NCBI GenBank assembly: GCA_007121575.1
Contig: SKKJ01000041.1
Span: forward strand, 1 to 6,312
DNA length: 6,312 nt
Direction of reading: 5' to 3'
Source: Natronomonas sp.
Lineage (GTDB): Archaea; Halobacteriota; Halobacteria; Halobacteriales; Haloarculaceae
Numbering within the stretch: the first letter of the stretch is position 1; every line of letters starts with the position of its first letter. Shown here piece after piece: positions 1-5,879 of the stretch. The translations under genes and the position numbers were made by a program. The notes under the pieces are model-generated. The model worked only from the letters and a program-made list of their open reading frames with translations. It had not been told where the DNA came from and did not search any database.

Positions 1-213
1 GACGCCGCGATAGTGCGTCGGGATGTCTGCGGCCTCGAGCGCTTCGAAGTTCGCCGCGCCCATCGCGCACAAGGACGCACCTTTGTTCGGAATGGCATCG
101 GGCATTTTCCCCCAATCGAACACCGAGTAATCGTCGGTGAACACGAACGCACCCGTTCCGAGTTCGGAAGCGGTCGCGGGTTCCTCGACCCGGAACTGTT
201 TGACGCTGGTCAT
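1..213 (-). CDS. purC: PurC, SAICAR synthase (N-terminal 71 residues, runs off left edge)
   Basis: Phosphoribosylaminoimidazole-succinocarboxamide synthase joins aspartate to CAIR using ATP in cytosolic de novo purine synthesis. Only the first 71 codons lie in the window, without a stop, and the rest lies left of base 1. The reading frame starts [13 protein letters not shown] and continues with [30 protein letters not shown] and PTHYRGV. This is the N-terminal pattern I recognise from haloarchaeal PurC: the nucleotide-binding beta strands with the conserved YSVFDWG and the P-x-KG stretch. The start is the ATG at 213-211, which fits the family N-terminus. The isomerase gene ends 75 bases upstream on the same strand. 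I see no clear TATA element in the gap (214-287), so read-through from the isomerase promoter is plausible. Identification is by recalled family resemblance, not by search. Confidence 0.88.
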   Translation of the reverse strand, partial: MTSVKQFRVEEPATASELGTGAFVFTDDYSVFDWGKMPDAIPNKGASLCAMGAANFEALEAADIPTHYRGV

Positions 214-287
214 TGTCGGTGCTGAATCCGTGCGATCGGAAAGGCGTTTCCATTGACGCGGGCGAAACAGCGGTCAACGAAGAGAGA

Positions 288-1259
288 TCACACAGACGTT
301 TCCGTTTCGATCCACGGTTCAGTGACGTCCTCACCGAACAGCTCCCGCATCAAGACGACGATGCTTTCGGGAGGAAACTGCCCGTGTTCGGTGATGATCG
401 CATCGACGTGTCTCGGCGGCGTCACATCGAACGCAGGGTTTTCGACAGCGATCGTACCGATGTCGTCCCGCGTATCGGTATCGAGAACTTCCGTTGGATC
501 TCGCTGTTCGATCTCGACGGTCGTGCCGGTGAGCGTCTTCGGGTCGAGTTTGATCGACTGAGCGGCAATCATAACGGGCACGCCTCGATCGCGAGCCGAC
601 ACTGCAAGGCCGGCAGTTCCGATCTTGTTGACGACGCTTCCATCGGCCGCGATACTGTCCGCGCCGACGAGCAAGTGATCGACGTCATCTAAAAATCGGT
701 GGGCCGCATTATCCACGATGAGCGTGACAGGAACGTCCAATTCCCGGAGTTCTCGGGCGGTGATATGCCCTTGGTTTCTCGGTCGGGTCTCTTTGACGAT
801 CGCCGAAACATCCGTCCCGCTCCGGACGGCGGCCGCAATGCATGCCATAGCATCCGTCGAGTGACAGTGTGTCATCACCGTATCGCCGTCGTGGAGGCGA
901 CCCGCACCGATTTCGCCGAGTCGATCCTGTGCGTTATCGAGATCGGTTCGGAATCGCCCGACGGAACGTTCGACCGAGCGAGCGAGTGCGGCCACCGTCT
1001 CACCCTCCATCTCCGAGAGGACGTACCGAAGCGCGTTCGGAAGGCTAACTGCAGTCGGCCGAGTCGCTTCGAGTTCGCGCGCAGCAGCCCGCATCACGGT
1101 TCGAAACGCGTCCGGGGAGTCAAAATCACATTCTGCCGCCTGCGCGCCGAGTGCTGCCGCCGCGGCGTCGGCGATCGTCGCCGCTCCCCGGATGTCCATA
1201 TCAGCGATCTGCCGAGCGGTATTTTGAACGTCCGGATGGAGTTCAAACGAGTCTCCCAT
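288..1259 (-). CDS. Ribose 1,5-bisphosphate isomerase (R15Pi, eIF2B alpha/beta/delta-like family)
   Basis: A 323-residue cytosolic enzyme predicted to convert ribose 1,5-bisphosphate to ribulose 1,5-bisphosphate in archaeal nucleotide/nucleoside degradation (pentose bisphosphate pathway). Residues 1-110 form the helical N-terminal half, with the family hallmark MDIRGAATIADAAA at 21-34. The Rossmann-like C-terminal half has THCHS at 130-134, KETRP at 156-160, LLVGADSI at 196-203 and NKIGT at 211-215. Cys132 and Asp201 fall almost exactly where the catalytic Cys133 and Asp202 of the Thermococcus kodakarensis enzyme lie, which favours R15Pi over true aIF2B subunits or the methylthioribose-1-phosphate isomerase MtnA. 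The frame stays open upstream to 1541, but the ATG at 1259 is chosen because ELHPDVQNTA begins the family homology and the extension overlaps the divergent VOC gene. A GGAGGTGA sequence at 1307-1314 is too far upstream (about 47 bases) to serve this ATG. The next gene downstream is purC, same strand. Confidence 0.9.
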   Translation of the reverse strand: MGDSFELHPDVQNTARQIADMDIRGAATIADAAAAALGAQAAECDFDSPDAFRTVMRAAARELEATRPTAVSLPNALRYVLSEMEGETVAALARSVERSVGRFRTDLDNAQDRLGEIGAGRLHDGDTVMTHCHSTDAMACIAAAVRSGTDVSAIVKETRPRNQGHITARELRELDVPVTLIVDNAAHRFLDDVDHLLVGADSIAADGSVVNKIGTAGLAVSARDRGVPVMIAAQSIKLDPKTLTGTTVEIEQRDPTEVLDTDTRDDIGTIAVENPAFDVTPPRHVDAIITEHGQFPPESIVVLMRELFGEDVTEPWIETETSV

Positions 1260-1327
1260 GCACACGTTTGGCAAAGCTAACGGAAAAAGGTCGTGTCCAA
1301 ACGCGGTCACCTCCACGATTCGCCCAG

Positions 1328-1338
1328 ATATTTTATAC
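1328..1338. promoter_or_regulatory. AT-rich TATA element shared by two divergent genes
   Basis: ATATTTTATAC is the only strong AT block in the gap between the isomerase and VOC genes. Read on the plus strand (TTTTATAC) it predicts transcription starting near 1358-1362, about 30 bases before the VOC start at 1392. Read on the minus strand (TATAAAATA) it predicts a start near 1305-1308, about 48 bases before the isomerase ATG at 1259. Archaeal TATA boxes lie about 25-30 bases upstream of transcription starts, and both readings satisfy this. No start site is proven. Confidence 0.5.
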
Positions 1339-1359
1339 ACGGGTGACGAAGCACAGCGC

Positions 1360-1395
1360 ATGTCATACAGGACTCCCGAGCGTGATCGACGATGA
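1360..1395 (+). CDS. Possible 11-residue upstream ORF before the VOC gene
   Basis: An ATG at 1360 opens an 11-codon frame, MSYRTPERDRR, ending with the TGA at 1393-1395. That stop overlaps the VOC start codon as ATGA. The ATG falls where the TATA element predicts the transcript's first base, so it could be read as a leaderless start, common in haloarchaea, with translation then passing to the VOC frame. There is no ribosome-binding site before the VOC ATG. The peptide is arginine-rich and resembles nothing I know. It may equally be a chance ATG in the leader. Confidence 0.22.
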   Translation: MSYRTPERDRR

Positions 1396-1772
1396 GATTC
1401 ACCGGTATCGACCATTTCGTTCTCACGGTTGAAGACGTCGAAGAGACGTGTGCGTTCTACGAATCGTTGGGCGCAGAGGTCGTCACGTTCGGCGGCGGTC
1501 GGAAATCGGTTCATTTCGGAACGCAGAAGATCAATATCCATCCGACGGAGAACGATATCGACCTCGTCGCCGACGAGCCGACGGTGGGCGGCGGCGATTT
1601 CTGTGTAATCACTGAGACGCCGATCTCAGATGTCGAAGCACGACTCCGGGAACTGGACATCGAGATTCTCGAAGGACCGGTCGAACGAACTGGCGCGGCC
1701 GGCTCGATTACGTCGGTGTATTTCAGAGATCCCGATGACAACCTCGTCGAGATAGCGACGTACGACGAGTGA
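1392..1772 (+). CDS. VOC (glyoxalase/bleomycin-resistance/dioxygenase fold) protein
   Basis: A 126-residue soluble protein of the vicinal oxygen chelate superfamily. It matches the short single-domain VOC subfamily often annotated only as 'VOC family protein' or 'virulence protein'. Landmarks in order are GIDHFVLTVEDVEET (5-19), FGGGRKSVHFGTQKINIHP (33-51), DFCVITETP (69-77), GPVERTGAAG (95-104) and VYFRDPDDNLVEI (109-121). His8, His50 and Glu120 sit at the usual VOC metal-ligand positions. The substrate cannot be told from sequence. The length is that of one two-repeat VOC unit, so the active form is probably a dimer. An in-frame TGA at 1383-1385 leaves the ATG at 1392 as the only sensible start. 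It diverges from the isomerase and converges on arsM, whose stop is 56 bases away. It lacks the vicinal cysteine pair of the VOC C-As lyase ArsI (it has only Cys20 and Cys71), so I do not assign an arsenic role. Confidence 0.85.
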   Translation: MRFTGIDHFVLTVEDVEETCAFYESLGAEVVTFGGGRKSVHFGTQKINIHPTENDIDLVADEPTVGGGDFCVITETPISDVEARLRELDIEILEGPVERTGAAGSITSVYFRDPDDNLVEIATYDE

Positions 1773-1809
1773 GAAAGCCGACGAAGCAGAGACGACACAG
1801 GACGGAACG

Positions 1810-1844
1810 AACCGGACATCCCGCCGTGTTACCGGTCCGGTTTT
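1810..1844 (+). terminator. Hairpin with T run after the VOC gene
   Basis: AACCGGAC at 1810-1817 and its exact reverse complement GTCCGGTT at 1835-1842 form an 8-bp stem around a 17-base loop. The right arm runs into TTTT (1841-1844). It starts 38 bases after the VOC stop and lies in the convergent junction, overlapping the last codons of arsM. Part of the right arm encodes the arsM C-terminus, so the symmetry could be partly accidental. Archaeal termination depends mainly on the T run, and four T is short. Confidence 0.35.
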
Positions 1845-2635
1845 CGTCCTTCGATGTTCGCAGAAACGAGATACTCGCTCAGATCCCGGTCGTCGTCCCA
1901 TTCTCGGATGAATGATTCGCTTTCTTCTTTCGGTTCGATCGAAACATCGTCGAAGCCAGCCGTATCGAGCATCGATTCGAGCTCTGAGATCGGTGAAGCA
2001 CCGGCGACGCACGCGGAGAGAGAACCGGGATCGTTTCGCACGTCCGACGGTAACCGAGCAGTCAACACGACATCGGAAATCGCAAGCCGACCTCCCGGAC
2101 GGAGCGCGCGAAACGCCTCACGAAACACCTGTGGCTTATCGGGTGAGAGATTCACGACGCAGTTTGAGATAATGACGTCAACGGATCCGTCAGCGACCGG
2201 TAGATGTTCGATTTCGCCGAGCCGAAACTCGACGTTTTCAGCCTCGTTTTTCACGACGTTCTCTCGGGCTTTCTCGATCATCGCAGGCGTCATATCGACG
2301 CCGATAACGCGGCCGTCTTGCCCGACCTCTCTGGCAGCGAGGAAACAATCGAACCCGGCACCGGAACCGAGATCGAGGACGGCCTCACCGGGTTCGAGAC
2401 TTGCGATCGCGGTCGGATTGCCACAGCCTAAGCCGAGGTCTGCACCGGGATCGACATCACGTATCTCATCGTCAGAATACAACGCTCGTGTCTGCTCGTC
2501 GGGGTCAGCAGTATCGCCGCAGCAACCGGAAGATTCAGCAGCGATATCGCCGTATCGCTCCCGGACCATACGTCGCTGTTCATCCGGATCGATGTCGATG
2601 CCGTCCGCGTTCGTCGGAGTGGTTTCGTTACTCAT
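1829..2635 (-). CDS. arsM: ArsM, arsenite S-adenosylmethionine methyltransferase
   Basis: A 268-residue cytosolic class I SAM-dependent enzyme that methylates As(III) to methylated arsenicals, some volatile, as a detoxification route. The SAM-binding glycine loop is VLDLGSGAGFDCFLAA (86-101), followed by the acidic GVDMTPAMIEKAR (112-124). Cysteines characteristic of ArsM are all present: a vicinal pair Cys38-Cys39, Cys71 (LGLGCGNPTA), Cys159 (ISNCVVNLSP) and Cys209 (SACVAGA). The last three correspond to the As(III)-binding and catalytic cysteines of algal ArsM, and the 50-residue spacing of the last two is kept. The C-terminus YLVSANIEGRKP also fits. The ATG at 2635 is chosen over an in-frame ATG seven codons upstream. 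It overlaps the arsR stop as ATGAGTAA (8 bases), suggesting co-transcription and translational coupling; no separate promoter is visible. Length is typical of prokaryotic ArsM. The gene looks intact. Confidence 0.93.
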   Translation of the reverse strand: MSNETTPTNADGIDIDPDEQRRMVRERYGDIAAESSGCCGDTADPDEQTRALYSDDEIRDVDPGADLGLGCGNPTAIASLEPGEAVLDLGSGAGFDCFLAAREVGQDGRVIGVDMTPAMIEKARENVVKNEAENVEFRLGEIEHLPVADGSVDVIISNCVVNLSPDKPQVFREAFRALRPGGRLAISDVVLTARLPSDVRNDPGSLSACVAGASPISELESMLDTAGFDDVSIEPKEESESFIREWDDDRDLSEYLVSANIEGRKPDR

Positions 2636-2999
2636 TGTCGAATGCCCGTATTTCATCGAGTACGTTCAGAAGTCGTTCGGCCGATTCGGTCGCGCTATAG
2701 TATCGCCACCGGCCTTCTTTTCGACGTGTGACGAGACCGGCGGTGTACAAACGCGAGAGGGCCTGGCTAACGGCGCCTTGAGTCACACCGAGTGCAGGCT
2801 CTAACTCACAGACACAGACGCCGTTTTCCGCTTCCGCGATCAACCGGAGGGCCTCGTATCGGTTGTCGTTTCCGAGCGCCGTGAGCGTCTGGATATCTTC
2901 GGCGAGTGCTCGCTCACTCAGTGAGTGACCGGCTTCACAGCAATCACTCGGGCCTTGAACGGATGCGTTGAGTGGCTGGCTGGTTGTTCGGTCAGACAT
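2628..2999 (-). CDS. arsR: ArsR-family arsenic-responsive repressor
   Basis: A 123-residue winged helix-turn-helix repressor of the ArsR/SmtB family, expected to bind the arsRM promoter as a dimer and release it on binding As(III). The DNA-binding part is CELEPALGVTQGAVSQALSR (64-83), followed by LYTAGLVTRRKEGRWRYYS (84-102), the recognition helix and wing. The inducer-site motif CVC at 62-64 aligns with Cys32 and Cys34 of E. coli ArsR (CVCDLC), but the third cysteine is replaced by Glu67. A second vicinal pair, Cys20-Cys21, lies in the N-terminal extension. The start is the ATG at 2999; a TTG two codons upstream is also in frame but less likely. The predicted TATA box puts the transcript start at about 3000-3006, so the mRNA is probably leaderless. 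It is the first gene of the arsRM unit, with the MFS gene divergent upstream. Confidence 0.92.
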   Translation of the reverse strand: MSDRTTSQPLNASVQGPSDCCEAGHSLSERALAEDIQTLTALGNDNRYEALRLIAEAENGVCVCELEPALGVTQGAVSQALSRLYTAGLVTRRKEGRWRYYSATESAERLLNVLDEIRAFDNE

Positions 3000-3001
3000 T
3001 A

Positions 3002-3033
3002 GCAATATCTAATATAAGCAGTATCTAATATAA
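3002..3033 (-). promoter_or_regulatory. Tandem 16-bp repeat over the arsR promoter (probable ArsR operator)
   Basis: Two head-to-tail copies, GCAATATCTAATATAA (3002-3017) and GCAGTATCTAATATAA (3018-3033), differ at one base and abut exactly. The first contains a short inverted repeat, ATAT-CTA-ATAT. On the minus strand the outer copy supplies a TATA box (TTTATATTAG, about 3026-3035) giving a predicted transcript start around 3000-3006, next to the arsR ATG at 2999. The inner copy then covers the start site. A repressor dimer on each copy would block both TBP/TFB binding and RNA polymerase. The repeat is seen directly; the operator role is inferred from position beside an ArsR gene. Confidence 0.6.
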
Positions 3034-3120
3034 ATCTACCGACGGGCGAAATCACAAACCGAACGCGGACCTTAAACCGGAGACGAACATTTGACACGCC
3101 GATCGAATCGATACGAAATG

Positions 3121-3130
3121 AATTATATAC
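3121..3130 (+). promoter_or_regulatory. TATA box of the MFS transporter gene
   Basis: AATTATATAC stands out in a GC-rich stretch and faces the MFS gene. A transcript start about 25 bases downstream would fall near 3150-3155, leaving a leader of about 65 bases before the ATG at 3218. This is long for a haloarchaeon and leaves room for the short upstream ORF at 3165. The box lies about 90 bp from the arsR-proximal tandem repeats, so direct control by the same operator is not obvious. Confidence 0.5.
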
Positions 3131-3164
3131 TCGTCCAATCTTTGTCACGCCCGAGAGCAACGTA

Positions 3165-3221
3165 ATGAATACCCCTCCAAGGATACATTCAAACATCGTT
3201 CGAGGCCGACGCACGAAATGA
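3165..3221 (+). CDS. Possible 18-residue upstream ORF before the MFS gene
   Basis: An ATG at 3165 opens MNTPPRIHSNIVRGRRTK, which stops at the TGA 3219-3221. That stop overlaps the MFS start codon (ATG 3218-3220) as ATGA. It would begin roughly 10-15 bases into the predicted transcript. The peptide is strongly basic and uses AGG and ATA, codons rare in GC-rich haloarchaea. A leader peptide coupled to the transporter is possible; a chance frame is equally possible. No similar peptide is known to me. Confidence 0.25.
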   Translation: MNTPPRIHSNIVRGRRTK

Positions 3222-4420
3222 ACCTCCTCGCCCCGATCGGTCGGGAAGCGAAGGCGCTGTGGGATGATGGGACAGGGAGATCGCTCATCGTCATCGCGGG
3301 CGCGTGGGGACTCCTTTTGGGCACCCGGATGATCTACCCCGTGTTGCTCCCGTACTTTCGTGAGTCGTACGGCCTCAGTCTCACCGTTGCCGGCTTGCTC
3401 GTCACGATACTGTGGCTCGGATCGGCGGTCGGACAGCTCCCGGGCGGGATGTTGGCCGACCGATACAGCGAACGCTCGGTGATGACGGCCGGTGCGCTCG
3501 TGGTCGCGTTCGCCGTCACGATGGTTATCCTCGCACCCACAGCGGTCGCGTTGTTCGCCGCAACCGCGTTCGTCGGATTCGGCCAATCGTTGTATCCAGT
3601 CGCGAGAATCACGATACTCACAGACCTCTATCCGGATCGAGTGGGAAGCGCGCTCGGCGTCACGATGGCGACGGGCGATCTCGGACAGACGATACTGCCG
3701 CCGATCGCCGGCGCGATCGCCCTCTACGTCGCGTGGCAGGTCGGCCTCGGGTTCATGATCCCGCTGTTGATTCTTGCGGCGATCGCACTCTGGCTGTCGC
3801 TTCCCAGCCAGACAGGGTCGCAAACCGAAGGCGGGGCGCTTTCGATGGATGCCATACACAATCTGATCGCAGAGCTTCGCCAATCGAATATGCGCTTTTT
3901 CGTGTTCATCCTCTTTTTATATATTCTCATCTGGCAGGCGTTCACCGGCCTGTATCCGACGTACCTCGTCGAAGAGAAAGGGCTGTCCTCGTCAGTGGCT
4001 GCACTCCTTTTCAGCGTGTTTTTCGCCTGCGGTGTCATCGTCAAACCCGCAGCGGGCGCGGCGTACGATCGAATCGGCGCCCGCGGATCGCTGGTGGGCG
4101 TCCTCGCTGGGCCGGTCGTCGGGTTCGCTCTCCTTCCGATCGTCAGTAGTCTCGCCGCCCTCGTCGTGATCACTGCGCTTATCAGTACGATGCTCGGATC
4201 GGGGGCAATCACCCAATCGTTCCTCTCCGAGGCGTTCTCCGATGAGATTCGCGGGACCGGTCTCGGCGCGGTCAGAACGACATCGGCGACACTCGGTGCG
4301 GCCGGACCGGTCCTCCTCGGACTGCTCGGCGATCGCGGGTTTTTCGATGAAGGCTATTTCGCGTTGGCCGGACTCATGTTCGTCGTCATTCTCCTCACCC
4401 TTCGGTTACCCAAGCCATAG
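3218..4420 (+). CDS. Major facilitator superfamily transporter, 12 membrane helices
   Basis: A 400-residue integral membrane secondary transporter. Hydrophobic segments fit 12 helices in two halves of six. Approximate positions are 24-46, 56-74, 88-106, 108-126, 147-170 and 172-195, then after a polar central loop (196-225), 226-248, 257-279, 290-310, 313-335, 350-371 and 378-396. MFS motif A is clear in the loop after helix 2 (GGMLADRYSERSV, 77-89) and recurs in weaker form after helix 8 (GAAYDRIGARGS, 280-291). Conserved-looking YPVLLP (40-45) lies in helix 1. The substrate is not evident. I see no motif that links it to a named subfamily, including ArsJ. It diverges from arsR across a 218-bp gap, which raises arsenical export as a hypothesis only. 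Start choice rests on MNLLAPIGRE leading into helix 1 at a normal distance. A weak GAGG sits at 3202-3205, 12 bases before the start. The downstream tRNA gene begins 94 bases after its stop. Confidence 0.9.
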   Translation: MNLLAPIGREAKALWDDGTGRSLIVIAGAWGLLLGTRMIYPVLLPYFRESYGLSLTVAGLLVTILWLGSAVGQLPGGMLADRYSERSVMTAGALVVAFAVTMVILAPTAVALFAATAFVGFGQSLYPVARITILTDLYPDRVGSALGVTMATGDLGQTILPPIAGAIALYVAWQVGLGFMIPLLILAAIALWLSLPSQTGSQTEGGALSMDAIHNLIAELRQSNMRFFVFILFLYILIWQAFTGLYPTYLVEEKGLSSSVAALLFSVFFACGVIVKPAAGAAYDRIGARGSLVGVLAGPVVGFALLPIVSSLAALVVITALISTMLGSGAITQSFLSEAFSDEIRGTGLGAVRTTSATLGAAGPVLLGLLGDRGFFDEGYFALAGLMFVVILLTLRLPKP

Positions 4421-4513
4421 CAGTCGTTTATCCCGTGACAGACAGCGAGAACGATCACACCGCTTTTCGAAACGCCGCCCTTTTGATCGACGACGCAGTA
4501 GAGAGAGTAACCG

Positions 4514-5788
4514 ATGGCCACGTACCACATCGAGACGTACGGTTGTACGTCCAACCGAGGTGAGAGCCGGGAGATCGAGCGGACGCTACGCGATGCGGGA
4601 CATTACCGGGTCGACTCACCCACAGACGCCGACGTGGCCATTCTCAATACCTGCACCGTCGTCGAAAAGACCGAACGGAACATGCGCCGACGTGCCGAAG
4701 AGCTCGAAGCCGAGACTGCAGATCTCATCGTCACCGGCTGTATGGCACTCGCACAGGGAGAGCAGTTCGGCGACCTCAACGCACAGGTGCTTCACTGGGA
4801 AGACGTCCCAGCGGCGGTCACGAACGGGGAGTGCCCGACACCGACGCCCGACGCCGAACCGATTCTCGACGGCGTCGTCGGAATCCTCCCGATCGCACGC
4901 GGCTGTATGAGCAACTGTTCGTACTGCATCACGAAGTTCGCCACCGGGCGAGTCGACTCGCCACCCGTCGAAACGAACGTACAGAAAGCGCGAGCGTTGG
5001 TTCACGCCGGCGCGAAAGAGATCCGAATCACCGGGCAAGACACCGGCGTGTACGGCTGGGATACCGGCGAGAGAAAGCTTCCAGAACTCCTCGATCGAAT
5101 CTGTTCGATCGACGGAGAGTTCCGCGTCAGAGTCGGGATGGCGAATCCGGGCGGTATCCACGGGATTCACGAGGAGTTGGCGGACGTGTTCGCGAAACAC
5201 GAAAAGCTGTATAACTTCATTCACGTGCCGGTCCAATCGGGCTCGGATTCGGTTCTCGAAGCGATGCGAAGACAACACCGCGTCGAGAAGTTCGAAACGA
5301 TCGTCGAGACGTTCGATGCCCGAGTGGACCACTGGACGCTGTCGACGGATTTTATCGTCGGATTTCCGACCGAAACCGATGTCGACCACGAACAATCGAT
5401 GGCGTTGCTCGAAAACACGCGCCCCGAAAAGATCAACATCACACGCTTTTCGAAGCGGCCGGGGACGGACGCCGCCGAAATGAAGGGCCTCGGCGGAACG
5501 ATCAAAAAGGAGCGCTCGAAGGAGATGTCCGAACTGAAACGACAGATATGTACCGAGGTTCACGCGTCGATGGTCGGTGAAACCCACGACGTCCTCGTCG
5601 TCGAAGACGGCGTGGGCGATTCGGTGAAATGTCGTGACGAGGCCTACCGACAGGTGATCATTACGAATGCGTCCGAACGTGGGGTCGAGATCGGTGATTT
5701 CCTTACCGTCGAGATCACCGCCAGCGAGGCGATGTACTGCTTCGGTGAGCCGATCGAAGTTCGAGCAGAACCGACGGTTACGCAGTAA
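4514..5788 (+). CDS. mtaB: tRNA t6A37 methylthiotransferase (MtaB/CDKAL1-type radical SAM enzyme)
   Basis: A 424-residue cytosolic radical-SAM enzyme predicted to add a methylthio group to C2 of N6-threonylcarbamoyladenosine-37 of tRNAs reading ANN codons, giving ms2t6A. The N-terminal UPF0004 domain (1-100) carries the auxiliary [4Fe-4S] ligands Cys11 (ETYGCTSNRGE), Cys47 (LNTCTV) and Cys76 (VTGCMA). The radical-SAM domain (about 120-340) has CMSNCSYC with Cys131, Cys135 and Cys138. It also has GQDTGVYG (174-181), HVPVQSGSD (237-245) and STDFIVGFPTET (277-288). A C-terminal TRAM RNA-binding domain follows (about 345-415). Length and the TSNRGES variant after Cys11 fit the archaeal/eukaryotic MtaB branch rather than MiaB or RimO. 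The ATG at 4514 begins the family N-terminus. TATA-like TTTTGA (4481-4486), giving a near-leaderless mRNA, and TTTAT (4427-4431) are both weak promoter candidates. Nothing suggests damage or transfer. Confidence 0.93.
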   Translation: MATYHIETYGCTSNRGESREIERTLRDAGHYRVDSPTDADVAILNTCTVVEKTERNMRRRAEELEAETADLIVTGCMALAQGEQFGDLNAQVLHWEDVPAAVTNGECPTPTPDAEPILDGVVGILPIARGCMSNCSYCITKFATGRVDSPPVETNVQKARALVHAGAKEIRITGQDTGVYGWDTGERKLPELLDRICSIDGEFRVRVGMANPGGIHGIHEELADVFAKHEKLYNFIHVPVQSGSDSVLEAMRRQHRVEKFETIVETFDARVDHWTLSTDFIVGFPTETDVDHEQSMALLENTRPEKINITRFSKRPGTDAAEMKGLGGTIKKERSKEMSELKRQICTEVHASMVGETHDVLVVEDGVGDSVKCRDEAYRQVIITNASERGVEIGDFLTVEITASEAMYCFGEPIEVRAEPTVTQ

Positions 5789-5858
5789 TATCATGGGCGG
5801 TGTGAATAGAACCGAGCGAGCGTTCAGTTCGCCGTCCGAATGACTTGCTCGCGGCCCG

Positions 5859-5879
5859 CTTCGTTGGCCACGAAGTTTT
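5859..5879 (+). terminator. Hairpin and T run after the methylthiotransferase gene
   Basis: CTTCGT (5859-5864) and ACGAAG (5870-5875) form a perfect 6-bp stem with a 5-base loop, followed immediately by TTTT (5876-5879). It lies about 70 bases after the mtaB stop and has the layout of an intrinsic terminator for the plus strand. The T run is short and archaeal termination does not require a hairpin. Confidence 0.4.

Noticed and set aside
1260..1541. 94-residue N-terminal extension of the isomerase frame
   Set aside because: It would cover the shared promoter and much of the VOC gene, and the family homology begins only at the ATG at 1259.
1392..1772. VOC protein as an ArsI-type C-As lyase, given the neighbouring arsM
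   Set aside because: ArsI needs a vicinal cysteine pair to bind methyl-As(III). This protein has only Cys20 and Cys71, far apart, and its motifs match a general VOC subfamily. It also has its own promoter and opposite direction.
1854..2804. 316-codon plus-strand open frame across arsM and arsR
   Set aside because: Ser/Arg-rich translation mirroring the opposite-strand codons; arsM and arsR have complete motifs and an overlapping operon structure.
2999..3883. 294-codon minus-strand open frame opposite the MFS gene
   Set aside because: Low-complexity Arg/Asp/Glu-rich translation without motifs; the plus strand encodes a clear 12-helix transporter here.
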